A stretch of DNA of 64,000 bases from Campylobacter concisus (GTDB lineage: Bacteria > Campylobacterota > Campylobacteria > Campylobacterales > Campylobacteraceae). Within the stretch, counting starts at the first letter, position 1. Each line of letters opens with the position of its first letter. Shown here piece after piece: positions 29,781-38,278 of the stretch. The position numbers and the translations under genes were made by a program. A model generated the notes under the pieces. The model was not told the DNA's origin and did not search any database. It was given only the letters and a program-made list of their open reading frames with translations. The stretch covers positions 1,682,527 to 1,746,526 of the forward strand of contig NZ_CP021642.1 in assembly GCF_003048375.1 (NCBI RefSeq), given 5' to 3'.

Positions 29781-30356
29781 ATGATTTCTAAATTTAGCGT
29801 TTTTGCATTTTTGGTCTTATTTTTTTGCTCTTGCTCCTCAGTCCTCACCCCAGCAACAGCGCCGCTAAATGTATATGACGCATACTCCATTTCTCGCGAT
29901 AAACGCGGCATCTACTCGATCTCTCGCGATAAATTTATCCAAAGCAAGCTACAAAGCAAAATTTTGTTTTCAAAAGGGCTCAGCAACATCGACATCGAGA
30001 TAGAGGTCTTTTACGGCGATGCCTATCTCATAGGGCTTGTTGATAGCAAAGAGCTTGAAGGTAAGCTAGTTGAGCTTGCCAAAAGCACGGACGGAGTGCG
30101 AAAAATTTACACCTATCTTAGGGTAAAAAAGAGCGAGTATCCGTGCGATAGCCTAAGCATTCTTGCAAATTTAAAGCAAAATCTCTTTAAAGATAGCGTC
30201 GTTGAGGGCACAAATGTGCGTGTTAGCATCGTTGGCTGTGACGTTGTTTTTAGCGGTGTGGTAGATAGCATCGAGCAAGAAAAGCACGCCATTTGGTACG
30301 CTAAGCACATTGATGGCGTGGCTGATGTCTATTCATTCATCAAAGTTATCAAATAA
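29781..30356 (+). CDS. BON-domain lipoprotein
   Basis: A 191-residue lipoprotein: the signal peptide ends with the lipobox FFCSC (lipidated Cys at about 16-18). Two BON-like repeats follow (about 50-118, with DAYLIGLVDSKELEGKLVELAKST, and 120-191, with DVVFSGVVDSIEQEKHAIWYAKHIDGV). BON domains bind membrane phospholipids, as in DolP and OsmY, so it likely helps outer membrane integrity. It faces the mlaA-mlaC-RND operon tail to tail. Confidence 0.82.
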   Translation: MISKFSVFAFLVLFFCSCSSVLTPATAPLNVYDAYSISRDKRGIYSISRDKFIQSKLQSKILFSKGLSNIDIEIEVFYGDAYLIGLVDSKELEGKLVELAKSTDGVRKIYTYLRVKKSEYPCDSLSILANLKQNLFKDSVVEGTNVRVSIVGCDVVFSGVVDSIEQEKHAIWYAKHIDGVADVYSFIKVIK

Positions 30357-30358
30357 AT

Positions 30359-32809
30359 TTATGCTTCGCGCTTTTTCACAAAGCTTGCTATCAGACTTGG
30401 CAAGATGATGAGCGCGCCAAGCAGCATAAATACCATAACAAGATCAGTTAGCAAGCCAAAATAAATAGTCGGTATAAAGTTGCTAGTTATCATCACGCTA
30501 AATCCAAGGAAAATGGTAAATGAGGTGTAATACATCGCGTATCCTATGCTCGCGTGTGCAGCTTTGATGCTCTCAAAAACGTCCTTTGTAAGCAGCTCCT
30601 CTTTGAAGCGGTGGATGTAGTGGATGATATCATCAACGCCGATGCCTATACTAATGGCAGCAATCGTAATGCTCATCACATCAAGTGGGATACCAAAAAA
30701 ACCCATTACACCAAAGAGCGTGCAAAGCGGGATCAAATTTGAAACTATGGCGATGGTCGCTAGCTTGATACTTCTAAAAACAAAGCAGAATATAACAAAA
30801 AGTATCGCAACCGTTAGTCCAAATGTATCAACCTGCGAGCTAAGCAAATTTTGAAGCATGTTGTTATAAAGCACCATCATGCCGACAACTTCGATGCTTA
30901 CGTTATCGTTTTTAGTAAGCTCTGTAAGCCCTTCTCTAAGCTCTTTTAGAAATAAATTTCGTCTAAGCTTTGGATCACTATCAACGATCCTTAGGCTAAA
31001 TCTAAGCTCGTCATTTTCGACGCTCACATAAGGACTTAGCAAGATCTTTTTATACTCAAGTGGTAGTTTTTCGTACATCGCAGCAAGTAAAAAGTCATCA
31101 CTTACGCCGTTATTTAGCTCTTTTATCGCTTTTATGAGCGTTGCAAGAGAGCTTACGTTGCCTACAAAATTTTGCTCTTTTAGATAGTCGTGGATTTTTT
31201 CTGCAACTCTTGTGTGGTAGCTGTTAAACCAGTATTTTGCGCTCTTTGCGTCGTTTTCAAACTCGCTTTCAAAGTCATCTTTCTCATCAGTTTTTTCTTG
31301 TTTTGGCTCGCTCTCTTTAAATTTCACTATCACATCAACTGGGATCGTGCCACCAAGCTTTGTGTCGATGACCTGCATGCCTTGGCGGATCTGCGTGCTC
31401 TCTTTAAAGTAGCCAATGAAGCTGTTTTCAACCTTTATCTTACTGATGCCATAAACGCCAAAACAGACAACAAGCACGCAAACTGCGTAGATGATCTTTC
31501 TTGAGTTTAGGGCTAAATTTGCGCAGTATTTTGTAAATTTAAAGCTGTTTTCAAATGTCCTAACGGGAGCAAGCTTCTTTAAATTTACATTTATCGAGCC
31601 AAATAGCAAAAATGCAAGCACAAGTGAAACGCTAATACCAGCACTCATCATAATGCCAAGCATGATAACTGGCTTTATATCGGCACTCATTAATGAGCTA
31701 AAGCCAATAACAGTTGTAAATATCGCCCAAAAAGATGGAGAAAATTTGTCACGAAGTGTTAGATAGATGAGCTGATTTTGGCTGTATTTTGGGTGCCTTG
31801 CATAAAATTCTCTATAGCTAACGACTAGGTGGATGACAGTTGAAATGGTGATAATTAGCTGAAGTGCGATGTAGTTTGAGCTAATGACCGTCACTTCCCA
31901 GCCAAACATACCAAAAATTCCAGTCGTAAAAATGGCACTTACCGCGCAGATAAACATCGGCAAGACGATCCATCTAACCTGCCTGAAAAATAGCCACAAA
32001 CTAAAACTAAGAAGCGCTAAAACGCTTAGCCCATAAACCAAAAGATCGCTCTTTATAAAGCCTATCATATCATCAGCGATCATGTTTGCGCCGCCTAAAA
32101 ATAGCTCGTCATTTGCGTTAAATTTAGCGATAGTTGCCTTTATGGCTTCAAGGTTTTTGTGATCGCTCTTTCTAAGCTCATCACGGTAGGCTTTAAACTC
32201 CGCTAAAAGCGCTTTAAATTTCTCTTTTTCAGCCTGCGTGATAGTGCCGTTTGACTCTTTTTGGCTAAGCAAATTTCGCTCATTTAAAAGCTCGTTAAAT
32301 TTCTCATCTTGCTTTAAATTTAGCGCGATCGCTGTGGTTTTTAGATCTTTGCTTATCAAATTTCCGCTATAAATAGGACTTTTTGCAAACTCAAGCTTTG
32401 CTTTTGAGATATTTATATCTTTATCACTTAGTGTTGGTGTGTGATCTAAGATGCCTGTAACGCCACCTTTTACGCTATTTAGAAGTGGGACGTTTAAGAT
32501 AGAGATGACGCTGCTAACCATATCGTTTTTGGCTAGCTCATCACTTAAATTTTTAATAAGCTCTAAATTTTTAGGTGAAAAAAGATCATCTTTTGGGGTG
32601 AAAGCAACCACCAAAAGCCCTGGCGAATCGTAGCGCTTTGCGATCTGCCTATAGGCTTTTAGATCTGGGTCATGCTCAAGCAGCAAGGTCTCAGCCGAAG
32701 CGTCGATGCTAAGCTTTGTGCTAAGGTAGCCAAAAACTACGCTTAGAACTAGCACAAGCGAGATAACAAGCTTGTTTTTGGCAATGATAAATTTAAAAAT
32801 TTGTCGCAT
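30359..32809 (-). CDS. RND-superfamily (MMPL/HpnN-like) transporter
   Basis: An 816-residue inner membrane protein with two halves. Each half has one leading helix, a large periplasmic loop and a cluster of five helices, the layout of the RND and HpnN/MMPL groups. Motifs include GVDDIIHYIHRFKEEL in the second half, typical of the proton-translocating helix region. It starts at the mlaC stop (one-base overlap) and is the last gene of a putative mlaA-mlaC-RND operon, so it probably moves lipids between the membranes in place of an MlaFEDB ABC system. Confidence 0.85.
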   Translation of the reverse strand: MRQIFKFIIAKNKLVISLVLVLSVVFGYLSTKLSIDASAETLLLEHDPDLKAYRQIAKRYDSPGLLVVAFTPKDDLFSPKNLELIKNLSDELAKNDMVSSVISILNVPLLNSVKGGVTGILDHTPTLSDKDINISKAKLEFAKSPIYSGNLISKDLKTTAIALNLKQDEKFNELLNERNLLSQKESNGTITQAEKEKFKALLAEFKAYRDELRKSDHKNLEAIKATIAKFNANDELFLGGANMIADDMIGFIKSDLLVYGLSVLALLSFSLWLFFRQVRWIVLPMFICAVSAIFTTGIFGMFGWEVTVISSNYIALQLIITISTVIHLVVSYREFYARHPKYSQNQLIYLTLRDKFSPSFWAIFTTVIGFSSLMSADIKPVIMLGIMMSAGISVSLVLAFLLFGSINVNLKKLAPVRTFENSFKFTKYCANLALNSRKIIYAVCVLVVCFGVYGISKIKVENSFIGYFKESTQIRQGMQVIDTKLGGTIPVDVIVKFKESEPKQEKTDEKDDFESEFENDAKSAKYWFNSYHTRVAEKIHDYLKEQNFVGNVSSLATLIKAIKELNNGVSDDFLLAAMYEKLPLEYKKILLSPYVSVENDELRFSLRIVDSDPKLRRNLFLKELREGLTELTKNDNVSIEVVGMMVLYNNMLQNLLSSQVDTFGLTVAILFVIFCFVFRSIKLATIAIVSNLIPLCTLFGVMGFFGIPLDVMSITIAAISIGIGVDDIIHYIHRFKEELLTKDVFESIKAAHASIGYAMYYTSFTIFLGFSVMITSNFIPTIYFGLLTDLVMVFMLLGALIILPSLIASFVKKREA

Positions 32810-33411
32810 TAAGGATTAGTTTTGTTTTGATCAGGCAAAACCGCTTCGTTTAGTTTTTGTAAAAGCGTATTAAAATCAGCATTGTTTAGCACGTCGCCAA
32901 ACTGACTTCTATAAGTTTGAATGATGCTCACACCAACGATATCAAGGTCGTAAATGAGCCAGCCACGCTCTTTTGCATCGTAAAATTTATAGACAAATTC
33001 ATAGTTTTTGCCGTCATTTAGAAGCTCTGATGTGAGCCAATATCTATTTTTTTGAGGCTCACTCTCTCCAGTGATGTGGATCTGTTGGTCTTTGTAGCCT
33101 AAAAGTTTGTCGATATATGAGCTTTTTAGCTTTTGCTCAAATGCAGCGTCAAATTTAGCTTGCTCGTCAGCACTTAGGCTGTTGTAGCGTTTGCCAAGGC
33201 TGATCTTTGCCATTTGTTTGTAGTCAAAAAATGGATCAAGCAGAGCAAAAATCTCTTTTGTCTTTGCATTGTTATCTAAATTTGTATTTTTTAAAATTTC
33301 AATCACCTTTGTTGTCTTTGCCTCTATCTCAGGCTTTATCTGCTCTTTTGAGAGGGCAAAAAGGCTAGTTGCTAAAAGTAAAATCGCCGCAAAAGCTTTA
33401 AAAATTTTCAT
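32809..33411 (-). CDS. mlaC: MlaC-family periplasmic phospholipid-binding protein
   Basis: A 200-residue protein with a signal peptide (about 1-20) and the MlaC/Ttg2D fold: LDPFFDYKQMAKISLGKRYNSLSADEQAKF and YDLDIVGVSIIQTYRSQFGDVLN are clear family segments. MlaC carries phospholipid through the periplasm between the outer membrane MlaA complex and an inner membrane system. It lies 2 bases after mlaA and overlaps the RND gene by one base. No MlaD, MlaE or MlaF genes are in the window. Confidence 0.9.
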   Translation of the reverse strand: MKIFKAFAAILLLATSLFALSKEQIKPEIEAKTTKVIEILKNTNLDNNAKTKEIFALLDPFFDYKQMAKISLGKRYNSLSADEQAKFDAAFEQKLKSSYIDKLLGYKDQQIHITGESEPQKNRYWLTSELLNDGKNYEFVYKFYDAKERGWLIYDLDIVGVSIIQTYRSQFGDVLNNADFNTLLQKLNEAVLPDQNKTNP

Positions 33412-33413
33412 AC

Positions 33414-34127
33414 TTACTCCTTGATAAGTTTATCGCGTCTTTGCTCGTAAGCATCGCGTAAAAATGGATATAGATCGATTGCGTCTTTGCGTAGTTTTTC
33501 ATAAGCAGTTGGATCTTGTGAAAAGCCGTTAAATGCTCTATAAGATTTGATACCAAGCGATAAAAGCCTAGGATCAACGTAGCTGATAGGATCGGCAAAA
33601 TAGTCTCCAACTAGGCCGCCAGTATCTCTTAAATTTGATGGTCCAAGCAAAGGCCAAACGATGTGAAAACCGCTTCCAAGCCCCCAGTAGCCAAGGGTTT
33701 GTCCAAAGTCCTCATTGTGAGCCTTTAGATCATAGTATTTTGCCCCGTCTGTTAGCCCTCCAAAGCCAATTATCGTATTTGCCAAAAAGCGCAAAGTCTC
33801 TTCGCCAGCGTTTTGAAATTTAAACTGAAGCAAGTTATTTACAAAACGCACTGGAAAAAGAAGGTTGTCAAAGAAATTTGCAACCATCGTCCTAGCTGTG
33901 GCTGGCACGACATAAGCGTAGCCTTTTGCAACTGGAGTTAGCATATTTATATATATAAAGTCATTTACATTTGTCATCACTCTGTTGTAGCCACTAAGCG
34001 GGTCAAAAACATCTTTTTTTGCTTCAAACTCAACGTCAAAATCATCTTTTTCACTGTTTGCGTTCAAATCAGCGCTGGCACAGGCTAAAAGCAGGCTACA
34101 AAAGATAGCAAGCAAAAATTTCATCAT
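33414..34127 (-). CDS. mlaA: MlaA/VacJ outer membrane lipoprotein
   Basis: A 237-residue lipoprotein with lipobox LLLAC (Cys near residue 16). Family segments DPLSGYNRVMTNVNDF, FFDNLLFPVRFVNNLLQ and DFGQTLGYWGLGSGFHIVWPLLGPS are present. MlaA removes mislocalised phospholipid from the outer leaflet of the outer membrane and hands it to MlaC. Two ATGs in a row start the gene; the first is used. It leads the mlaA-mlaC-RND operon, which is conserved in C. jejuni. Confidence 0.92.
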   Translation of the reverse strand: MMKFLLAIFCSLLLACASADLNANSEKDDFDVEFEAKKDVFDPLSGYNRVMTNVNDFIYINMLTPVAKGYAYVVPATARTMVANFFDNLLFPVRFVNNLLQFKFQNAGEETLRFLANTIIGFGGLTDGAKYYDLKAHNEDFGQTLGYWGLGSGFHIVWPLLGPSNLRDTGGLVGDYFADPISYVDPRLLSLGIKSYRAFNGFSQDPTAYEKLRKDAIDLYPFLRDAYEQRRDKLIKE

Positions 34128-34276
34128 AAAACCTTAAAATTTATTTATAAAATACAGCTTGATTTTATCCTCTTGAAACTTTACAAGAAATTAAAGAAAA
34201 TTTATAATTTAAGCTTGTGAATTAATATAATTAGATATACTTTGCAAATTATTATTATATATTTAGAGGTAAAAAT

Positions 34277-35059
34277 TTGAAAGCAGATATAAATTTAGAG
34301 CTATTTCTGGGCGAAGATACGCAGGTTTTAGCAAAGCATATCGCGCTACTTAAAGCGATAAAAGAGACAAAAAGTATTACAAAAGCTGCTGAAGTGGTGG
34401 GCATATCGTATAAAAACGCTTGGGACTGCTTAGATACGATAAATAACAAAAGCAGTAAGCCTCTCATCATAAGAGCTGATGGCAACAAGAAAAATAGCGG
34501 ATCAGAGCTTAGCCCATACGCCAAAAAACTGATAAAAATTTACGACGCTATCCTCGAGACGCAAAAGGACTTTTTACAAAAAATTTGCCAAAAGGTTGAT
34601 TTTGAAGATGTTGATATCATAAATTTACAAAGAATGAGTATGAATTTAAGCGCTAGAAACCAGCTCTCATGCGAGATCGTTAGCATAAATAGAGGTGCTG
34701 TAAATTCTGAGATCACTGCAAAGCTAAGCAATGGCAACACGCTTGAAGCGACTATAACAGTTGAGAGCGAGAAAAATTTAGGCCTAAAAGTGGGTCAAAA
34801 GGTAGTTTTCATCTTTAAAGCACCCTCTGTCATCCTAGCAAAAGATCTTGATATAAAAATAAGCACTAAAAATCAGCTAAAAGGCGAGGTCATCGAGGCA
34901 AAGATAGGCGCTGTAAATGCCGAGGTCACGCTAAAACTAAGCGACGAGCAAACTTTAACTGCCATCATCACAAAAGATAGCGCGATGGATATGCAAATAG
35001 GCGTTGGTGACACGCTTTTAGCAATAGTAAAATCATCTCAAATCATAATAGGAGTATAA
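34277..35059 (+). CDS. modE: ModE-family molybdate-responsive regulator with two Mop domains
   Basis: A 260-residue regulator with an N-terminal winged helix-turn-helix (about 18-85, TKSITKAAEVVGISYKNAWD) and two C-terminal molybdopterin-binding Mop domains (about 125-190 and 196-260, each starting with a NQL repeat word). ModE with bound molybdate represses the mod operon. The start is a TTG at 34277, with AGAGG five bases before; no ATG is near. It leads a mod operon with modA in the next frame. The AT-rich leader has ATATACT (34235), also found before the second modA. Confidence 0.9.
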   Translation: MKADINLELFLGEDTQVLAKHIALLKAIKETKSITKAAEVVGISYKNAWDCLDTINNKSSKPLIIRADGNKKNSGSELSPYAKKLIKIYDAILETQKDFLQKICQKVDFEDVDIINLQRMSMNLSARNQLSCEIVSINRGAVNSEITAKLSNGNTLEATITVESEKNLGLKVGQKVVFIFKAPSVILAKDLDIKISTKNQLKGEVIEAKIGAVNAEVTLKLSDEQTLTAIITKDSAMDMQIGVGDTLLAIVKSSQIIIGV

Positions 35060-35815
35060 ATGAAAAAGGTTTTTAAATTTCTATGTGTGGCAGCTCTGCT
35101 TGCCATAAACGCACTTGGCGCAGAGGTAAATGTCTATGCCGCAGCAAACACGACTTACGCGTTTCCAGAGCTTATAAAAGAGTTTAATAAGCTTCACCCA
35201 GACGCTAAGATCAACCTAACTCTTGGCGCAAGCGGCGGCCTTGTCACGCAGATACAAAACTCGGCTCCAGCTGATATCTTCATGGCTGCTGATATGGGCT
35301 TTGCACAAAAGGCCTATGACACAGGCTTTGCAGTGGCTGCTCCAAAAGTTTACGCTCAAGGCGCTTTGGCGATCTTTTCTATAAGAGATGTGGACTTTAA
35401 AAAGGGCATCGAAGTGGTTCGCGGCCTAAAAGCGATCTCGGTAGCAAACCCAGAAACCGCACCTTACGGCAAAGCTAGCATCGAGGCTCTTAAAAATGCA
35501 AAACTTTATGACGAAGTAGAGAAAAACATCGTCTATGCTCAAAAAATTTCTGAGACACTTTCTCAAGCATTGAGCGCTTCAGATGTTGGATTTATCGCTG
35601 CTAGCGCGCTTTTTAGCGAGAAAATGGCAAAATACAAAGAGGGCATTAACTACATCTTCGTGCCTCAAGAGCTCTACACTCCGATCGATCAAGGCATCGT
35701 GCTTCTAAAACGTGCTGAAAATAACGCTGATGCGAAGGCATTTTATGAGTTTATCTTGGGCGAAAAGGCAAAAGAAATTTTCAAGAAATTTGGCTACAAC
35801 GTCCCAGCTAAATGA
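35060..35815 (+). CDS. modA: Molybdate ABC transporter substrate-binding protein
   Basis: A 251-residue periplasmic protein with a signal peptide (about 1-21, ending NALGA). Family marks are VYAAANTTYAFPELIKEFN, TLGASGGLVTQIQNSAPADIFMAADM (the oxyanion pocket) and GEKAKEIFKKFGY. ModA binds molybdate or tungstate for ModBC. It directly abuts the modE stop codon and overlaps the mop gene by four bases. Confidence 0.94.
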   Translation: MKKVFKFLCVAALLAINALGAEVNVYAAANTTYAFPELIKEFNKLHPDAKINLTLGASGGLVTQIQNSAPADIFMAADMGFAQKAYDTGFAVAAPKVYAQGALAIFSIRDVDFKKGIEVVRGLKAISVANPETAPYGKASIEALKNAKLYDEVEKNIVYAQKISETLSQALSASDVGFIAASALFSEKMAKYKEGINYIFVPQELYTPIDQGIVLLKRAENNADAKAFYEFILGEKAKEIFKKFGYNVPAK

Positions 35816-36201
35816 TAAGAGCAAAGATCGTTCAAATTTCTTCTAAAGATGGCGTCAATTTTTTTGAGCTTAAGTGCCTAAATTTAGGGAGAAATTTATA
35901 TATGCTGGCCTTAAATGAGGCTAGCAAATTTGCTCTAAATGATGAGGTGAGCTTAAATTTCAAAAGTTCAGACGTCGTTTTATCAAGGCTTAGACTTGAG
36001 GCTAGTTCGCTTGAAAATGAGCTAAAATGCGAGGTCGCTGGCATAACTCGTGGCGAAATTTTAAGTATAGTTAGCCTAAAGTGTGAGCAGCTTTGCTTTG
36101 AGGCTATCATCTCAGATCACGCTCTAAAAGGGCTAAATTTAGTGATAGGCGAGCAGGTTTTTGCCTATGTTAAATCAACAAGTATCCACGTAAGCGCTTA
36201 A
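35812..36201 (+). CDS. Mop/TOBE-domain protein of the mod operon
   Basis: A 129-residue protein with a C-terminal molbindin-like TOBE domain (about 66-129, starting SLENELKCEVAGITRGEILS) and a weaker N-terminal TOBE-like half (about 1-60). Such proteins store molybdate or support ModE or ModC. Its position between modA and modC, with a four-base overlap with modA, supports molybdate binding. The N-terminal half lacks several expected residues and may have diverged. Confidence 0.72.
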   Translation: MIRAKIVQISSKDGVNFFELKCLNLGRNLYMLALNEASKFALNDEVSLNFKSSDVVLSRLRLEASSLENELKCEVAGITRGEILSIVSLKCEQLCFEAIISDHALKGLNLVIGEQVFAYVKSTSIHVSA

Positions 36202-36203
36202 AA

Positions 36204-37061
36204 ATGATAGAAATTTCTTGCAAAAAAGAGCTAAATGGCGGTGGCGGTAAATTTATGCTTGAGGCCGAGCTTGCCTTTGAAAGTGGCGAGTTTGTCGCAC
36301 TTTATGGAGCAAGTGGCGGAGGTAAAACGACGATTTTAAGGCTCATCGCTGGCTTTGAAGCCCCACAAAGTGGCGTGATAAAGGCTACAGATAAGATATT
36401 TTTTGACGAAAAGACAAATTTAGCCCCGCAAAAGCGAAATATCGGCTTTTTGTTTCAAGACTACGCCCTTTTTGAAAATATGAATGTCTTTAAAAATTTG
36501 CTCTTTGCAAATAATGATGAAAATTTAGCAAACAAACTGCTTGAAATTTGCGAGCTAAAGAGCCTAAAAAACGCCAAGATAGGCGAGCTTTCAGGCGGTC
36601 AAAAGCAGCGCGTGGCACTTGCTCGTGCGGTGATGAGAAAGCCAGAAATTTTACTGCTAGATGAGCCACTAAGTGCCCTAGATAACGCCATGCGCGAGAA
36701 GCTGCAGGATTATTTACTAGCACTTCATGATGAGTTTAAGATGAGTGTTATCTTAGTAAGTCACGACATAGCTGAAATTTACAAGCTTTGTAGCAAGGTT
36801 TTTGTACTTGAAAATGGCAAAATTTCAAGGTCTGGCAGTGCAAGTGAGATATTTTTAAAAAGTGCAGGATCGCAAAAATTTGCATTTAACGCTAAGGTTT
36901 TAGAGATCAAAAAGTGTGACGCCATTTTTGTAGCAAGCGTGCTCATAAACCGCCAAATTTGCGAAGTCGTGCTAAGTAGCGCAGAAGCTAGTGGGCTAAG
37001 AGCTGGCGACACCGCCATAGTTAGCACAAAAGCCTTTGGCGTAAATTTGGTAAAAGCATGA
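36204..37061 (+). CDS. modC: Molybdate ABC transporter ATPase
   Basis: A 285-residue ABC ATPase. Walker A is GASGGGKT (residues 35-42), the Q-loop is Q85, the signature is LSGGQ (129-133), and Walker B is ILLLDEP. The C-terminal extension is short, so the usual TOBE domain looks reduced; the separate upstream Mop protein may compensate. It lies 2 bases after the mop gene and shares a four-base overlap with modB. It is the only molybdate-type ATPase in the window. Confidence 0.94.
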   Translation: MIEISCKKELNGGGGKFMLEAELAFESGEFVALYGASGGGKTTILRLIAGFEAPQSGVIKATDKIFFDEKTNLAPQKRNIGFLFQDYALFENMNVFKNLLFANNDENLANKLLEICELKSLKNAKIGELSGGQKQRVALARAVMRKPEILLLDEPLSALDNAMREKLQDYLLALHDEFKMSVILVSHDIAEIYKLCSKVFVLENGKISRSGSASEIFLKSAGSQKFAFNAKVLEIKKCDAIFVASVLINRQICEVVLSSAEASGLRAGDTAIVSTKAFGVNLVKA

Positions 37062-37735
37062 TGAGTGAGCTAGCAAATATCGATTACGAGCCATTTTGGC
37101 TCTCGCTAAAGCTCTCTTTTATCACGACTTTTATCCTATTTTTCTTCTGCGTAGGACTTGCTTACTTTATGTCGCAAAAGAAATTCTTTGGCAAGGCGTT
37201 TTTAGAGTCCATCATCTCGCTGCCTTTGGTGCTGCCGCCAAGCGTTCTTGGCTTTTATCTGCTCATTTTTCTCTCGCCCTACTCAGCCTTTGGTAAATTT
37301 ATCGAAGAGCTCTTTGGCGTAAGGCTGGTTTTTAACTTCACGGGCCTTGTTGTAGCAAGCTGCATCTACTCGCTGCCATTTATGTTTGGGCCCATTTATG
37401 CTGGGCTAAATAGCCTAAAAAAGAGCCTTTTTGAGGCGAGCTACAGCCTTGGTAAAAGCAAGCTTACGACCATTTTTAGGGTCATCTTGCCAAGCATCAG
37501 ATCAAACTTACTAACCGCGATCGTTGTTAGTTTTGCTCATACGATGGGCGAGTTTGGCGTGGTTTTGATGATAGGTGGCAGCGTGGCTGGTGAGAGCAAG
37601 GTCGCTAGTATCGCGATATTTGAAGCAGTTGAGATGCTTGACTATACCAAAGCTCACATTTACGCTCTTTTGATGCTAATAATTAGCTTTTTCGTTCTTT
37701 TTGTCGTCTATCTCTTAAATTCAAAAAAAGCTTAA
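37058..37735 (+). CDS. modB: Molybdate ABC transporter permease
   Basis: A 225-residue inner membrane permease with about five helices, the EAA loop ending EASYSLGKSKLTTIFRVILPSI, and GEFGVVLMIGGSVAGESKVAS. It forms the channel for the ModC ATPase. An ATGA overlap links it to modC; two ATGs are possible at the start. It is the last gene of the operon and closely resembles the ATPase-less permease at 5463 in layout. Confidence 0.93.
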   Translation: MMSELANIDYEPFWLSLKLSFITTFILFFFCVGLAYFMSQKKFFGKAFLESIISLPLVLPPSVLGFYLLIFLSPYSAFGKFIEELFGVRLVFNFTGLVVASCIYSLPFMFGPIYAGLNSLKKSLFEASYSLGKSKLTTIFRVILPSIRSNLLTAIVVSFAHTMGEFGVVLMIGGSVAGESKVASIAIFEAVEMLDYTKAHIYALLMLIISFFVLFVVYLLNSKKA

Positions 37736-37740
37736 AGATA

Positions 37741-37746
37741 TATAAT
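37741..37746 (+). promoter_or_regulatory. -10 box for the peroxiredoxin gene
   Basis: A perfect TATAAT lies 25 bases before the ATG at 37772, in the 36-base gap after modB. A ribosome site (AAAGGA) follows. Confidence 0.55.
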
Positions 37747-37771
37747 AGATAAAATTTTTAAAGGACAAAAC

Positions 37772-38269
37772 ATGATAAAAGTGCCTACAAGCATCTATTT
37801 AAGGACTTTAGACGGTAAAGAATTTGACTTTTCAGCCTTTGCAAGGACCCACGACTGCGTGGTTTTTATCTATCCAAAGATAGGCGAGGATTTTGAGCTT
37901 TTAAGCGAGCAGCTACAAAAAACTGCGGGCATGAAGGGTTGCACCAAGCAAGCGATAAACTACAAAAAACTTCTTAAAGAATTTAACGATCTTGGCTTTA
38001 TGGTAGTAGCTATCAGCTCCCAAGATATCGCTGCTCAGAAGAAATTTGAAGAAGAGACCGCAACTGGCGTGATGTTTTTAAATGATAGCGAGTTTATGCT
38101 AGAGCGCGCGCTTGAATTGCCTGTATTTGCAGCTTCAAATGGGCATAAATTTTACTTTCGTCAAACACTTATCATAAAAGGTGGCAATATAAGGCGCGCA
38201 TATATCGTTGATGAGCCTGAAAACGACGCCAAAAATATGTTGGAGAAGATAAAAAACGAAGACTACTAA
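37772..38269 (+). CDS. Peroxiredoxin-like (AhpC/TSA, BCP-type) protein
   Basis: A 165-residue thioredoxin-fold protein. The segment GMKGCTKQAINYKKLLKEFNDLGFMVVAISSQD places one cysteine (about residue 52) where Bcp peroxiredoxins have their peroxidatic Cys (consensus PGCTxEA). The preceding Thr-Pro is here Gly-Met, so the active site is unusual. It may reduce hydroperoxides or alkyl peroxides. A second cysteine at about residue 24 is not in a typical resolving position. It is followed 9 bases later by the methyltransferase. Confidence 0.72.
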   Translation: MIKVPTSIYLRTLDGKEFDFSAFARTHDCVVFIYPKIGEDFELLSEQLQKTAGMKGCTKQAINYKKLLKEFNDLGFMVVAISSQDIAAQKKFEEETATGVMFLNDSEFMLERALELPVFAASNGHKFYFRQTLIIKGGNIRRAYIVDEPENDAKNMLEKIKNEDY

Positions 38270-38278
38270 GGATAGAAA

